From Symsagittifera roscoffensis (taxonomy: Eukaryota > Xenacoelomorpha > Acoela > Convolutidae): DNA of 64,000 bases. The first letter of the stretch is position 1. Every line of letters begins with the position of its first letter. The notes beneath the pieces are model-generated. The model was given only the letters and a program-made list of their open reading frames with translations. It had not been told where the DNA came from and made no database searches. The stretch lies in NCBI RefSeq assembly GCF_963678635.1, contig NC_087070.1, positions 14,387,840-14,451,839 on the forward strand. The letters are read 5' to 3'. Positions 45,521-58,300 of this stretch are shown here, piece by piece. The position numbers and the translations under genes are program-made.

Positions 45521-48500
45521 AGTTAAAGGGCAGTCGAATCATTCAGGGATTTGCCCTGATACGAGCAGTCTTGTTGTTCCAACTTTCGTAACGAAAGAAA
45601 CGGAATATTTGTGCTCGGGGTGGGTTTTTTTTCTTCAGACAATTTTCGAATTCTTAACTAGCTATTTTTGACGAAACTTTTTTACATCATTCGAAAGCTA
45701 TTGTTGTCTGAAGCTTAAATTTGAAAAGATATTTCACCTGTGATTATTTTTCGCAAAGTTACGGGGGTTTAAAGATTGCCATTTTGGCCAATTTTGGACA
45801 ATTAACGCGCGATATATTTCGCGCTATTATTGCGTAAGCGGAGATTTAATCCAAGTTAGAAATCGTTCCAAATTAATTGAAAGAAGCTAATTTGCCATAA
45901 TTGATTTGTTACAAGGAGCGAAATCTATCTTTTTGCACTTTAATGGCGTGTGGTGGATGATTTTCACAAACAATCTCAAATTTTAGAAGAAAAAAATTTC
46001 ATTTTAATTTATTACATTAATTTTATTTGTGTTATTATTGCTCCATAAACCTTGAAAGGCAGTCGGAACATTCAAAACGTCGCCCTGAATGTTTCGATGG
46101 CGTGTGGGAGGATGATTTTCTCAAAAATGGCGTGTGGGGGTTGATTTTCACAAAAAAAATCTCAAATTTTAGAAAACATTTTTCAATTTATTTTGTTTCT
46201 TTTAGTTTTTTATGTTATTACTGCTCCATAAACCTTAAAAGGCAGTCGGAACATTCACGGCTTTGCTCTGATACGAGCAGTCTTGTTGTTCCAACTTTCG
46301 TAACGAAAGAAACGGAATATTTGTGCTCGGGGTGGGTTTTTTTTCTTCAGACAATTTTCGAATTTTTAACTAGCCATTTTTGACAAAACTTTTTTACATC
46401 ATTCGAAAGCTATTGTTGTCTTAAGCTTAAATTTGAAAAGATATTTCACCTGTGAATATTTTTCGTAAATTTACGGGGGTTTTGAAGATTGCCATTTTGG
46501 CCAATTTTGGAAAATTAACGCGCGATATATTTAGCGCTATTATTTCGTAAGCGGAGATTTAATCCAAGTTAGAAATAGTTCCAAATTAATTGAAAGAAGC
46601 TAATTTGCCATAATTGATTTGTTACAAGGAGCGAAATCTATCTTTTTGCACTTTAATGGCGTGTGGTGGATGATTTTCACAAACAATCTCAAATTTTAGA
46701 AGAAAAAAAATTCATTTTAATTTATTACATTAATTTTATTTGTGTTATTACTGCTCCATAAACATTGAAAGGCAGTCGGAACATTCAAAGCGTCGCCCTG
46801 AATGTTTCGATGGCGTGTGGGAGGATGATTTTCTCAAAAATGGCGTGTGGGGGTTGATTTTCACAAAAAAAATCTCAAATTTTAGAAAACAATTTTCAAT
46901 TTATTTTGTTTCATTTAGTTTTTTATGTTATTACTGCTCCATAAACCTTAAAAGGCAGTCAGAACATTCACGGCTTTGCTCTGATACGAGCAGTCTTGTT
47001 GTTCCAACTTTCGTAACGAAAGAAACGGAATATTTGTGCTCGGGGTGGGTTTTTTTTCTTCAGACAATTTTCGAATTTTTAACTAGCCATTTTTGACAAA
47101 ACTTTTTTACATCATTCGAAAGCTAGTGTTGTCTTAAGCTTGAATTTGAAAAGATATTTCAAATGTGAATATTTTTCGTAAAGTTACGGGGGTTTAAAGA
47201 TTGCCATTTTGACCAATTTTGGAAAATTAACGCGCGATATATTTAGCGCTATTATTTCGTAAGCGGAGACTTAATCCAAGTTAGAAATAGTTCCAAATTA
47301 ATTGAAAGAAGCTAATTTGCCATAATTGATTTGTTACAAGTAGCGAAATCTATCTTTTTGCACTTTAATGGCGTTGGTGGATGATTTTCACAAACAATCT
47401 CAAATTTTAGAAGAAAAAAAATTCATTTTAATTTATTACATTAATTTTATTTGTGTTATTACTGCTCCATAAACCTTGAAAGGCAGTCGGAACATTCAAA
47501 GCGTCGCCCTGAATGTTTCAATGGCGTGTGGGAGGATGATTTTCTCAAAAATGGCGTGTGGGGGTTGATTTTCACAAAAAAAATCTCAAATTTTAGAAAA
47601 CAATTTTCAATTTATTTTGTTTCTTTTAGTTTTTTATGTTATTACTGCTCCATAAACCTTAAAAGGCAGTCGGAACATTCACGGCTTTGCTCTGATACGA
47701 GCAGTCTTGTTGTTCCAACTTTCGTAACGAAAGAAACGGAATATTTGTGCTCGGGGTGGGTTTTTTTTCTTCAGACAATTTTCGAATTTTTAACTAGCCA
47801 TTTTTGACAAAACTTTTTTACATCATTCGAAAGCTATTGTTGTCTTAAGCTTAAATTTGAAAAGATATTTCACCTGTGAATATTTTTCGTAAATTTACGG
47901 GGGTTTTGAAGATTGCCATTTTGGCCAATTTTGGAAAATTAACGCGCGATATATTTAGCGCTATTATTTCGTAAGCGGAGATTTAATCCAAGTTAGAAAT
48001 AGTTCCAAATTAATTGAAAGAAGCTAATTTGCCATAATTGATTTGTTACAAGGAGCGAAATCTATCTTTTTGCACTTTAATGGCGTGTGGTGGATGATTT
48101 TCACAAACAATCTCAAATTTTAGAAGAAAAAAAATTCATTTTAATTTATTACATTAATTTTATTTGTGTTATTACTGCTCCATAAACATTGAAAGGCAGT
48201 CGGAACATTCAAAGCGTCGCCCTGAATGTTTCGATGGCGTGTGGGAGGATGATTTTCTCAAAAATGGCGTGTGGGGTTTGATTTTCACAAAAAAAATCTC
48301 AAATTTTAGAAAACAATTTTCAATTTATTTTGTTTCATTTAGTTTTTTATGTTATTACTGCTCCATAAACCTTAAAAGGCAGTCGGAACATTCACGGCTT
48401 TGCTCTGATACGAGCAGTCTTGTTGTTCCAACTTTCGTAACGAAAGAAACGGAATATTTGTGCTCGGGGTGGGTTTTTTTTCTTCAGACAATTTTCGAAT

Positions 48501-49135
48501 TTTTAACTAGCCATTTTTGACAAAACTTTTTTACATCATTCGAAAGCTAGTGTTGTCTTAAGCTTGAATTTGAAAAGATATTTCAAATGTGAATATTTTT
48601 CGTAAAGTTACGGGGGTTTAAAGATTGCCATTTTGACCAATTTTGGAAAATTAACGCGCGATATATTTAGCGCTATTATTTCGTAAGCGGAGACTTAATC
48701 CAAGTTAGAAATAGTTCCAAATTAATTGAAAGAAGCTAATTTGCCATAATTGATTTGTTACAAGTAGCGAAATCTATCTTTTTGCACTTTAATGGCGTGT
48801 GGTGGATGATTTTCACAAACAATCTCAAATTTTAGAAGAAAAAAAATTCATTTTAATTTATTACATTAATTTTATTTGTGTTATTACTGCTCCATAAACC
48901 TTGAAAGGCAGTCGGAACATTCAAAGCGTCGCCCTGAATGTTTCAATGGCGTGTGGGAGGATGATTTTCTCAAAAATGGCGTGTGGGGGTTGATTTTCAC
49001 AAAAAAAATCTCAAATTTTAGAAAACAATTTTCAATTTATTTTGTTTCATTTAGTTTTTTATGTTATTACTGCTCCATAAACCTTAAAAGGCAGTCGGAA
49101 CATTCACGGCTTCGCTCTGATACGAGCAGTCGTGT
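45520..49135 (+). repeat. 712-bp tandem array of family B, ~5 units
   Basis: After a partial B end (45520-45573), full units begin GTTCCAACTTTCGTAACGAAAG and end GAGCAGTCTTGTT, with a period of 711-713 bp. Each is ~150 bp longer than the single B copies because the CTCCATAAACCTT...GGCGTGTGGG segment is partly duplicated inside. Alternate units share variants (GTTTCAATGG at 47.5 and 48.9 kb; GTTTCGATGG at 46.8 and 48.2 kb), so the recent unit of amplification is a ~1424-bp dimer. The recurring 118-codon plus-strand frame is a by-product of the repeat. Confidence 0.9.
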
Positions 49136-49223
49136 TTTATTTTGTTATGAAATGTGGACCACCTTTTTTTTCATTACACCTGGAGTGACAAAATGAAAAA
49201 ATATAGAACATTTTTTTGGTTGG

Positions 49224-50212
49224 TCTATCAATTTTTAGCCCAAATCGTTTTCACCGACTTTAAAAAGTAGTTGGAACATTCGACGTTTAAGCTTCGTACG
49301 AAAAGTCTTGTTTTTTTCATTGTCTTTGAAATAGTTGGCTTTAGATAGGAAGGCTAGTTCGGGGATGATCCTGTTTTTGTCTGAGATGTCTGTGATTATA
49401 CATAGTGACATCAGTCTCAACCGCACTGAAGTTTCATGGATATTTATTGATAATGTTGGATTTTTTTTGTCAGTCTCTATAAATTAACAATTAATCAATT
49501 ATAACTGATCAAAAATGGATTATAATGATACTCTTGTTTAAGCAATAAAAACACAATATAATCGATTATAATCAATTATTTTCAACTTAGTTTCAAAAAA
49601 TTCAATTAAAAGAAAAAGAACGAAAGGGGGACGTTGGGGGACTAAGGGGGGGGGGGGGAGGTGTGGAAGCGATGTGGGGGGGGGACTTTAAAAAATTCGA
49701 AAATTTACTTTTTTTGTTTTTCAGGTCGGCCAAGTTGACTTTCCGAGCACTCCCACAACACTAAAAAAAGGTAAAAGGTAGTTCGACCAAATTTTTAGTG
49801 CTGCAGGCAAGTTTCTCGGAAAAACTGGTCAAAAAGCCGTTTTTGAGCACTTTTTGGAAAATTACTACATACTGTCCTCTTCAAAATTACTACATATTGG
49901 CCGCCCCTGGATGAACGTGTTCGTTAGTTTTGCAGAAAAAGCAGAAGGTAGATTTTCATGGATTTTATGATCAAAAAATAATCCATTTTATTGAAAACAA
50001 AAATTGATTATAATCGATTATAATGGATATTTATGGATTTTTGTTTTTCGAAATAATCGATAAAATGGGGAAAAAAATTAAGTTGTCGAAATTCGCCGTG
50101 ATAATCGATTATATAGACTACATTTTAGTCAACAAAAATCTATTATTATCGATTTTTATACCCATGGAACTTCGTTACGGGCAATTAACTTGCCTTACGA
50201 GTTAAACTGATC
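49224..50212. repeat. Duplicated ~1-kb block, copy 1 (carries family F)
   Basis: From TCTATCAATTTTTAGCC to the edge of the 94-bp array. It is near-identical to 51350-52335. It includes a diverged B end (GTAGTTGGAACATTCGACG ... AAAAGTCTTGTTTTT) followed by a family F element. Both copies pass directly into 94-bp repeats. Confidence 0.88.
49420..50181. mobile_element. Family F element, copy 2
   Basis: Left ACCGCACTGAAGTTTCATGG and right the complement of CCCGTAACGAAGTTCCATGG. The interior has TTATAATCGATTATAATGG and G-runs (GGGGGGGGGGGG near 49650). GGATGAACGTGTTCGTTAG at about 49911 is the inverse of the sequence near 16220 in copy 1, so the core is reversed. Confidence 0.65.
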
Positions 50213-51348
50213 AAAATGCGAGGGAAGATACAAGTTTATTGTGGTAACAGCGGGTGACCCGCCGATGATAAGATACAGCAGCTATCTCACATTTATGTGT
50301 TGTGTCAACATGTGAGGGAAGATACAAGTTTTTTGTGGTAACAGCGGGTGACCCGGCCATGATAAGATACAGCAGCTATCTCACATTTATGTGTTGTGTC
50401 AACATGTGGGGGAAGATACATGTTTATTGTGGTAACAGCGGGTGACCCGCCGATGATAAGATACAGCAGCTATCTCACATTTAGTGTTGTGTCAACCTGT
50501 GAGAGTAGATACAAAAATATTGAATATTGTGGTAACAGCGGGTGACCCGCCGATGATAAGATACAGCAGCTATCTCACAATTATGTGTTGTGTCAACATG
50601 TGAGGGAAGATACAAGTTTTTTGTGGTAACAGCGGGTGACCCGGCCATGATAAGATACAGCAGCTATCTCACATTTATGTGTTGTGTCAACATGTGGGGG
50701 AAGATACATGTTTATTGTGGCAACAGCGGGTGACCCGCCGATGATAAGACACAGCAGCTATCTCACATTTATGTGTTGTGTCAACATGTGAGCGAAGATA
50801 CAAGTTTATTGTGGTAACAGCGGGTGACCCACCGATGATAAGATACAGCAGCTATCTCACATATATGTGTTGTGTCAACATGTGAGGGAAGATACAAGTT
50901 TATTGTGGTAACAGCGGGTGACCCGCCGATGATAACATACAGCAGCTATCTCACATTTATGTGTTGTGTCAACAAGTGAGGGAAGATACAAGTGTAATGT
51001 GGCAACAGCGGGTGAACCGCCGATGATAGGATACAGCAGCTATCTCACATTTATGTGTTGTGTCAACTTGTGAGGGAAGATACAAGTTTATTGTGGTAAC
51101 AGCGGGTGACCCGCCGATGATAACATACAGCAGCTATCTCACATTTATGTGTTGTGTCAACATGTGAGGGAAGATACAAAATGTTGTGGCAACAGCGGGT
51201 GACCCGCCGATGATAAGATACAGCAGCTATCTGACATTTATATGTTGTGTCAACATGTAAGGGAAGATACAAGTTTATTGTGGTAACAGCGGGTGACCCG
51301 CCGATGATAACATACAGCAGCTATCTCACATTTCTGTGTTGTGTCAAG
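50213..51348. repeat. 94-bp satellite, first block (~12 units)
   Basis: The unit contains GTGAGGGAAGATACAAGTTT, GTAACAGCGGGTGACCCGCC, GATGATAACATACAGCAGC and TATCTCACATTTATGTGTTG. The same monomer as the main array, separated from it by the second copy of the ~1-kb block. Confidence 0.95.
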
Positions 51349-51349
51349 T

Positions 51350-52335
51350 TCTATCAATTTTTAGCCAAAATCGTTTTCACCGACTTTAAAAAGTATTTGG
51401 AACATTCGACGTTTAAGCTTCGTACGAAAAGTCTTGTTTTTTTCATTGTCTTTGAAATAGTTGGCTTTAGATAGGAAGGCTAGTTCGGGGATGATCCTGT
51501 TTTTGTCTGAGATGTCTGTGATTATACATAGTGACATCAGTCTCAACCGCACTGAAGTTTCATGGATATTTATCGATTATGTTGGATTTTTATTGTCAGT
51601 CTCTATAAATTAACAATTAATCAATTATAATTGATCAAAAATGGATTATAATGATACTCTTGTTTAAGCAATAAAAACACAATATAATCGATTATAATCA
51701 ATTATTTTCAACTTATTTTCAAAAAATTCAATCAAAAGAAAAAGAACGAAAGGGGGACGTTGGGGACTAAGGGGGGGGGGGGGAGGTGTGGAAGCGATGT
51801 GGGGGGGGGGGGGCTGACTTTAAAAAATTCGAAAATTTACTCTATTTGTTTTTCAGGTCGGCCAAGTTGACTTTCCGAGCACTCCCACAACACTAAAAAA
51901 AGGTAGTTCGACCAAATTTTTAGTGCTGCAGGCAAGTTTCTCGGAAAAACTGGTCAAAAAGCCGTTTTTGAGCACTTTTTGGAAAATTACTACATACTGG
52001 CCTCTTCAAAATTACTACATATTGGCCACCCCTGGATGAACGTGTTCGTTAGTTTTGCAGAAAAAGCAGAAGATAGATTTTCATGGATTTTATGATCAAA
52101 AAATAATCCATTTTATTGAAAACAAAAATTGATTATAATCGATTATAATGGATATTTATGGATTTTTGTTTTTCAAAATAATCAATAAAATGGGGAAAAA
52201 AATTAAGTTGTCGAAATTCGCCGTGATAATCGATTATATAGACTACATTTTAGTCAACAAAAATCTATTATTATTGATTTTTATACCCATGAAACTTCGT
52301 TACGGGCAATTAACTTGCCTTACGAGTAAAACTGA
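51350..52335. repeat. Duplicated ~1-kb block, copy 2 (carries family F, 51545-52306)
   Basis: Offset ~2126 bp from copy 1 and differing by only scattered substitutions and poly-G length. Because it interrupts the 94-bp array in phase with a monomer edge, the unit of duplication was [block + first ~12 monomers], not a fresh transposition of F. Confidence 0.88.
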
Positions 52336-55300
52336 TCAACATGTGAGGGAAGATACAAGTTTATTGTGGTAACAGCGGGTGACCGCCGATGATAAGATAC
52401 AGCAGCTATCTCACATTTATGTGTTGTGTCAACATGTGAGGGAAGATACAAGTTTATTGTGGTAACAGCGAGTGACCCGGCGATGATAAGATACAGCAGC
52501 TATCTCACATTTAGTGTTGTATCAACCTGTGAGGGAAGATACAAAAATATTGAATATTGTTGTAACAGCGGGTGACCCGCCTATGATAAGATACAGCAGC
52601 CATCTCACATTAATGTGTTGTGTCAACATGTGAGGGAGGATACAAGTTTATTGTGGTAACAGCGGGTGACCCGCCGATGATAACATACAGCAGCTATCTC
52701 ACATTTATGTGTTGTGTCAACATGTGAGAGAAGATACAAGTTTATTGTGGTAACAGCGGGTGACCCGCCGATGATAACATACAGCAGCTATCTCACATTT
52801 ATGTGTTGTGTCAACATGTGAGGGAAGATACAAGTTTATTGTGGTAACAGCGGGTGACCCGCCGATGATAACATACAGCAGCTATCTCACATTTATGTGT
52901 TGTGTCAACATTTGAGGGAAGATACAAGTGTAATGTGGCAACAGCGGGTGAACCGCCGATGATAGGATACAGCAGCTATCTCACATTTATGTGTTGTGTC
53001 AACTTGTGAGGGAAGATACAAGTTTATTGTGGTAACAGCGGGTGACCCGCCGATGATAACATACAGCAGCTATCTCATATTTATGTGTTGTGTCAACATG
53101 TGAGGGAAGATACAAAATGTTGTGGCAACAGCGGGTGACCCGCCGATGATAAGATACAGCAGCTATCTTACATTTCTGTGTTGTGTCAACATGTGAGGGA
53201 AGATACAAGTTTATTGTGGTAACAGCGGGTGACCCGCCGATGATAACATACAGCAGCTATCTCACATTTATGTGTTGTGTCAACATGTGAGGGAAGATAC
53301 AAGTGTAATGTGGCAACAGCGGGTGAACCGCCGATGATAGGATACAGCAGCTATCTCACATTTATGTGTTGTGTCAACTTGTGAGGGAAGATACAAGTTT
53401 TTTGTGGTAACAGCGGGTGACCCGCCGATGATAACATACAGCAGCTATCTCACATTTATGTGTTGTGTCAAAATGTGAGGGAAGATACAAAATGTTGTGG
53501 CAACAGCGTGTGACCCGCCGATGATAAGATACAGCAGCTATCTCACATTTATGTGTTGTGTCAACTTGTGAGGGAAGATACAAGTTTATTGTGGTAACAG
53601 CGGGTGACCCGCCGATGATAACATACAGCAGCTATCTCACATTTATGTGTTGTGTCAACATGTGAGGGAAGATACAAAATGTTGTGGCAACAGCGGGTGA
53701 CCCGCCGATGATAGGATACAGCAGCTATCTCACATTTATGTGTTGTGTCAACTTGTGAGGGAAGATACAAGTTTATTGTGGTAACAGCGGGTGACCCGCC
53801 GATGATAACATAAAGCAGCTATCTCACATTTATGTGTTGTGTCAACATGTGAGGGAAGATACAAAATGTTGTGGCAACAGCGGGTGACCCGCCGATGATA
53901 AGATACAGCAGCTATCTCACATTTCTGTGTTGTGTCAACATGTGAGGGAAGATACAAGTTTATTGTGGTAACAGCGGGTGACCCGCCGATGATAACATAC
54001 AGCAGCTATCTCACTTTTCTGTGTTGTGTCAACTTGTGAGGGAAGATACAAGTTTATTGTGGTAACAGCGGGTGACCCGCCGATGATAACATACAGCAGC
54101 TATCTCACATTTATGTGTTGTGTCAACATGTGAGGGAAGATACAAAATGTTGTGGCAACAGCGGGTGACCCGCCGATGATAAGATACAGCAGCTATCTGA
54201 CATTTATATGTTGTGTCAACATGTAAGGGAAGATACAAGTTTATTGTGGTAACAGCGGGTGACCCGCCGATGATAACATACAGCAGCTATCTCACATTTC
54301 TGTGTTGTGTCAACATGTGAGGGAAGATACAAGTGTATTGTGGCAACAGCTGGTGAGCCGCCGATGATAAGATACAGCAGCTATCTCACATTTATGTGTT
54401 GTGTCAACATGTGATGGAAGATACAATTTTTTTGTGGTAACAGCGGATGACCCGCCGATGATAACATACAGCAGCTATCTCACATTTATGTGTAGTGTCA
54501 ACATGTGAGGAAAGATACAAGTGTATTGTGGCAACAGCTGGTGAGCCGTCGATGATAAGATACAGCAGCTATCTCACATTTATGTGTTGTGTCAACATGT
54601 GAGGGAAGATACAAGTTTATTGTGGTAACAGCGGGTGACCCGCCGATGATAATATACAGCAGCTATCTCACAATTATGTGTTGTGTCAACATGTGAGGGA
54701 AGATACAAGTGTATTGTGGCAACAGCTGGTGAGCCGTCGATGATAAGATACAGCAGCTATCTCACATTTATGTGTTGTGTCAACATGTGAGGGAAGATAC
54801 AAGTTTATTGTGGTAACAGCGGGTGACCCGCCGATGATAACATACAGCAGCTATCTCACATTTATGTGTTGTGTCAACATGTGAGGGAAGATACAAAATA
54901 TTGTGGCAACAGCGGGTGACCCGCCGATGATAAGATACAGCAACTATCTCACATTTCTGTGTTGCGTCAACATGTGAGGGAAGATACAAGTTTATTGGGG
55001 TAACAGCGGGTGACCCGCCGATGATAACATACAGCAGCTATCTCACTTTTATGTGTTGTGTCAACATGTGAGCGAAGATACAAGTTTATTGTGGTAACAG
55101 CGGGTGACCCGCCGATGATAAGATACAGCAGCTATCTCACATTTATATGTTGTGTCAACATGTGAGGGAAGCTACAAGTTTATTGTGGTAACACAAGGTG
55201 ACCCGCCGATGATAACATACAGCAGCTATCTCACATTAATGTGTTGTGTCAACATGTGAGGGAAGATACAAGTGTATTGTGGCAACAGCTGGTGAGCCAC

Positions 55301-58300
55301 CGATGATAAGATACAGCAGCTATCTCACATTTATGTGTTGTGTCAACATGTGAGGGAAGATACAAAATATTGTGGCAACAGCGGGTGACCCGCCGATGAT
55401 AAGATACAGCAACTATCTCACATTTCTGTGTTGTGTCAACATGTGAGGGAAGATACAAGTTTATTGGGGTAACAGCGGGTGACCCGCCGATGATAACATA
55501 CAGCAGCTATCTCACTTTTATGTGTTGTGTCAACATGTGAGCGAAGATACAAGTTTATTGTGGTAACAGCGGGTGACCCGCCGATGATAAGATACAGCAG
55601 CTATCTCACATTTATATGTTGTGTCAACATGTGAGGGAAGCTACAAGTTTATTGTGGTAACACAAGGTGACCCGCCGATGATAACATACAGCAGCTATCT
55701 CACATTAATGTGTTGTGTCAACATGTGAGTGAAGATACAAGTGTATTGTGGCAACAGCTGGTGAGCCACCGATGATAAGATACAGCAGCTATCTCACATT
55801 TATGTGTTGTGTCAACAAGTGAGGGAAGATACAAGGTTATTGTGGTAACAGCGGGTGACCCGCCGATGATAATATACAGCAGCTATCTCACAATTATGTG
55901 TTGTGTCAACATGTGAGGGAAGATACAAGTGTATTGTGGCAACAGCTGGTGAGCCGTCGATGATAAGATACAGCAGCTATCTCACATTTATGTGTTGTGT
56001 CAACATGTGAGGGAAGATACAAGTTTATTGTGGTAACAGCGGGTGACCCGCCGATGATAACATACAGCAGCTATCTCACATTTATGTGTTGTGTCAACAT
56101 GTGAGGGAAGATACAAAATATTGTGGCAACAGCGGGTGACCCGCCGATGATAAGATACAGCAACTATCTCACATTTCTGTGTTGTGTCAACATGTGAGGG
56201 AAGATACAAGTTTATTGGGGTAACAGCGGGTGACCCGCCGATGATAACATACAGCAGCTATCTCACTTTTATGTGTTGTGTCAACATGTGAGCGAAGATA
56301 CAAGTTTATTGTGGTAACAGCGGGTGACCCGCCGATGATAAGATACAGCAGCTATCTCACATTTATATGTTGTGTCAACATGTGAGGGAAGCTACAAGTT
56401 TATTGTGGTAACACAAGGTGACCCGCCGATGATAACATACAGCAGCTATCTCACATTAATGTGTTGTGTCAACATGTGAGGGAAGATACAAGTGTATTGT
56501 GGCAACAGCTGGTGAGCCACCGATGATAAGATACAGCAGCTATCTCACATTTATGTGTTGTGTCAACATGTGAGGGAAGATACAAAATATTGTGGCAACA
56601 GCGGGTGACCCGCCGATGATAAGATACAGCAACTATCTCACATTTCTGTGTTGTGTCAACATGTGAGGGAAGATACAAGTTTATTGGGGGTAACAGCGGG
56701 TGACCCGCCGATGATAACATACAGCAGCTATCTCACTTTTATGTGTTGTGTCAACATGTGAGCGAAGATACAAGTTTATTGTGGTAACAGCGGGTGACCC
56801 GCCGATGATAAGATACAGCAGCTATCTCACATTTATATGTTGTGTCAACATGTGAGGGAAGCTACAAGTTTATTGTGGTAACACAAGGTGACCCGCCGAT
56901 GATAACATACAGCAGCTATCTCACATTAATGTGTTGTGTCAACAAGTGAGGGAAGATACAAGTTTATTGTGGTAACAGCGGGTGACCCGCCGATGATAAC
57001 ATACAGCAGCTATCTCAGGTTTATGTGTTGTGTCAACATGTGAGGGAAGATACAAGTGTATTGTGGCAACAGCGGGTGACCCGCCAATGACAAGATACAG
57101 CAGCTATCTCACATTTATGTGTTGTGTCAACATGTGAGGGAAGATACAAGTTTATTGTGGCAACAGCGGGTGACCCACCGATGGTAGCATACAGCAGCTA
57201 TCTCACTTTTATGTGTTGTGTCAACATGTGAGGGAAGATACAAGTGTATTGTGACAACAGCGGTGACCCGCCGATGATAAGATACAGCAGCTATCTCACA
57301 TTTATGTGTTGTGTCAATGTGTGAGGGAAGATACAAGTGTATTGTGGCAACAGCGGGTGAACCGCCGATGATAATATACAGCAGCTACCTCACCTTTATG
57401 TGTTGTGTCAACATTTGAGCGAAGATACAAGTTTATTGTGGTAACAGCGGGTGACCCGCCGATGATAACATACAGCAGCTATCTCACATTTATGTGTTGT
57501 GTCAACATGTGAGGGAAGATACAAGTGTATTCTGGCAACAGCGGGTGACCCGCCGATGATAAGATACAGCAGCTATCTCACATTTATGTGTTGTGTCAAC
57601 ATGTGAGGGAAGATACAAGTTTATTGTGGTAACAGCGGGTGACCCGCCGATGATAACATACAGCAGCTATCTCACATTTATGTGTTGTGTCAACATGTGA
57701 GGGAAGATACAAAATATTGTGGCAACAGCGGGTGACCCGCCGATGATAAGATACAGCAACTATCTCACATTTCTGTGTTGTGTCAACATGTGAGGGAAGA
57801 TACAAGTGTATTGTGGCAACAGCGGGTGAACCGCCGATGATAGGATACAGCAGCTATTTCACATTAATGTGTTGTGTCAACTTGTGAGGGAAGATACAAG
57901 TTTATTGTGGTAACAGCGGGTGACCCGCCGATGATAACATACAGCAGCTATCTCACATTTATGTGTTGTGTCAACATGTGAGGGAAGATACAAAATATTG
58001 TGGCAACAGCGGGTGACCCGCCGATGATAAGATACAGCAACTATCTCACATTTCTGTGTTGTGTCAACATGTGAGGGAAGATACAAGTTTATTGGGGTAA
58101 CAGCGGCTGACCCGCCGATGATAACATACAGCAGCTATCTCACTTTTATGTGTTGTGTCAACATGTGAGCGAAGATACAAGTTTATTTTGGTAACAGCGG
58201 GTGACCCGCCGATGATAAGATACAGCAGCTATCTCACATTTATGTGTTGTGTCAACATGTGAGGGAAGATACAAAATATTGTGGCAACAGCGGGTGACCC

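Noticed and set aside
46027-49196. Recurring 118-codon plus-strand ORF (MCYYCSINLERQ...)
   Set aside because: It recurs with the 712-bp satellite and shows no domain; the frame starts within an AT-rich repeat end and has no promoter or splice context.
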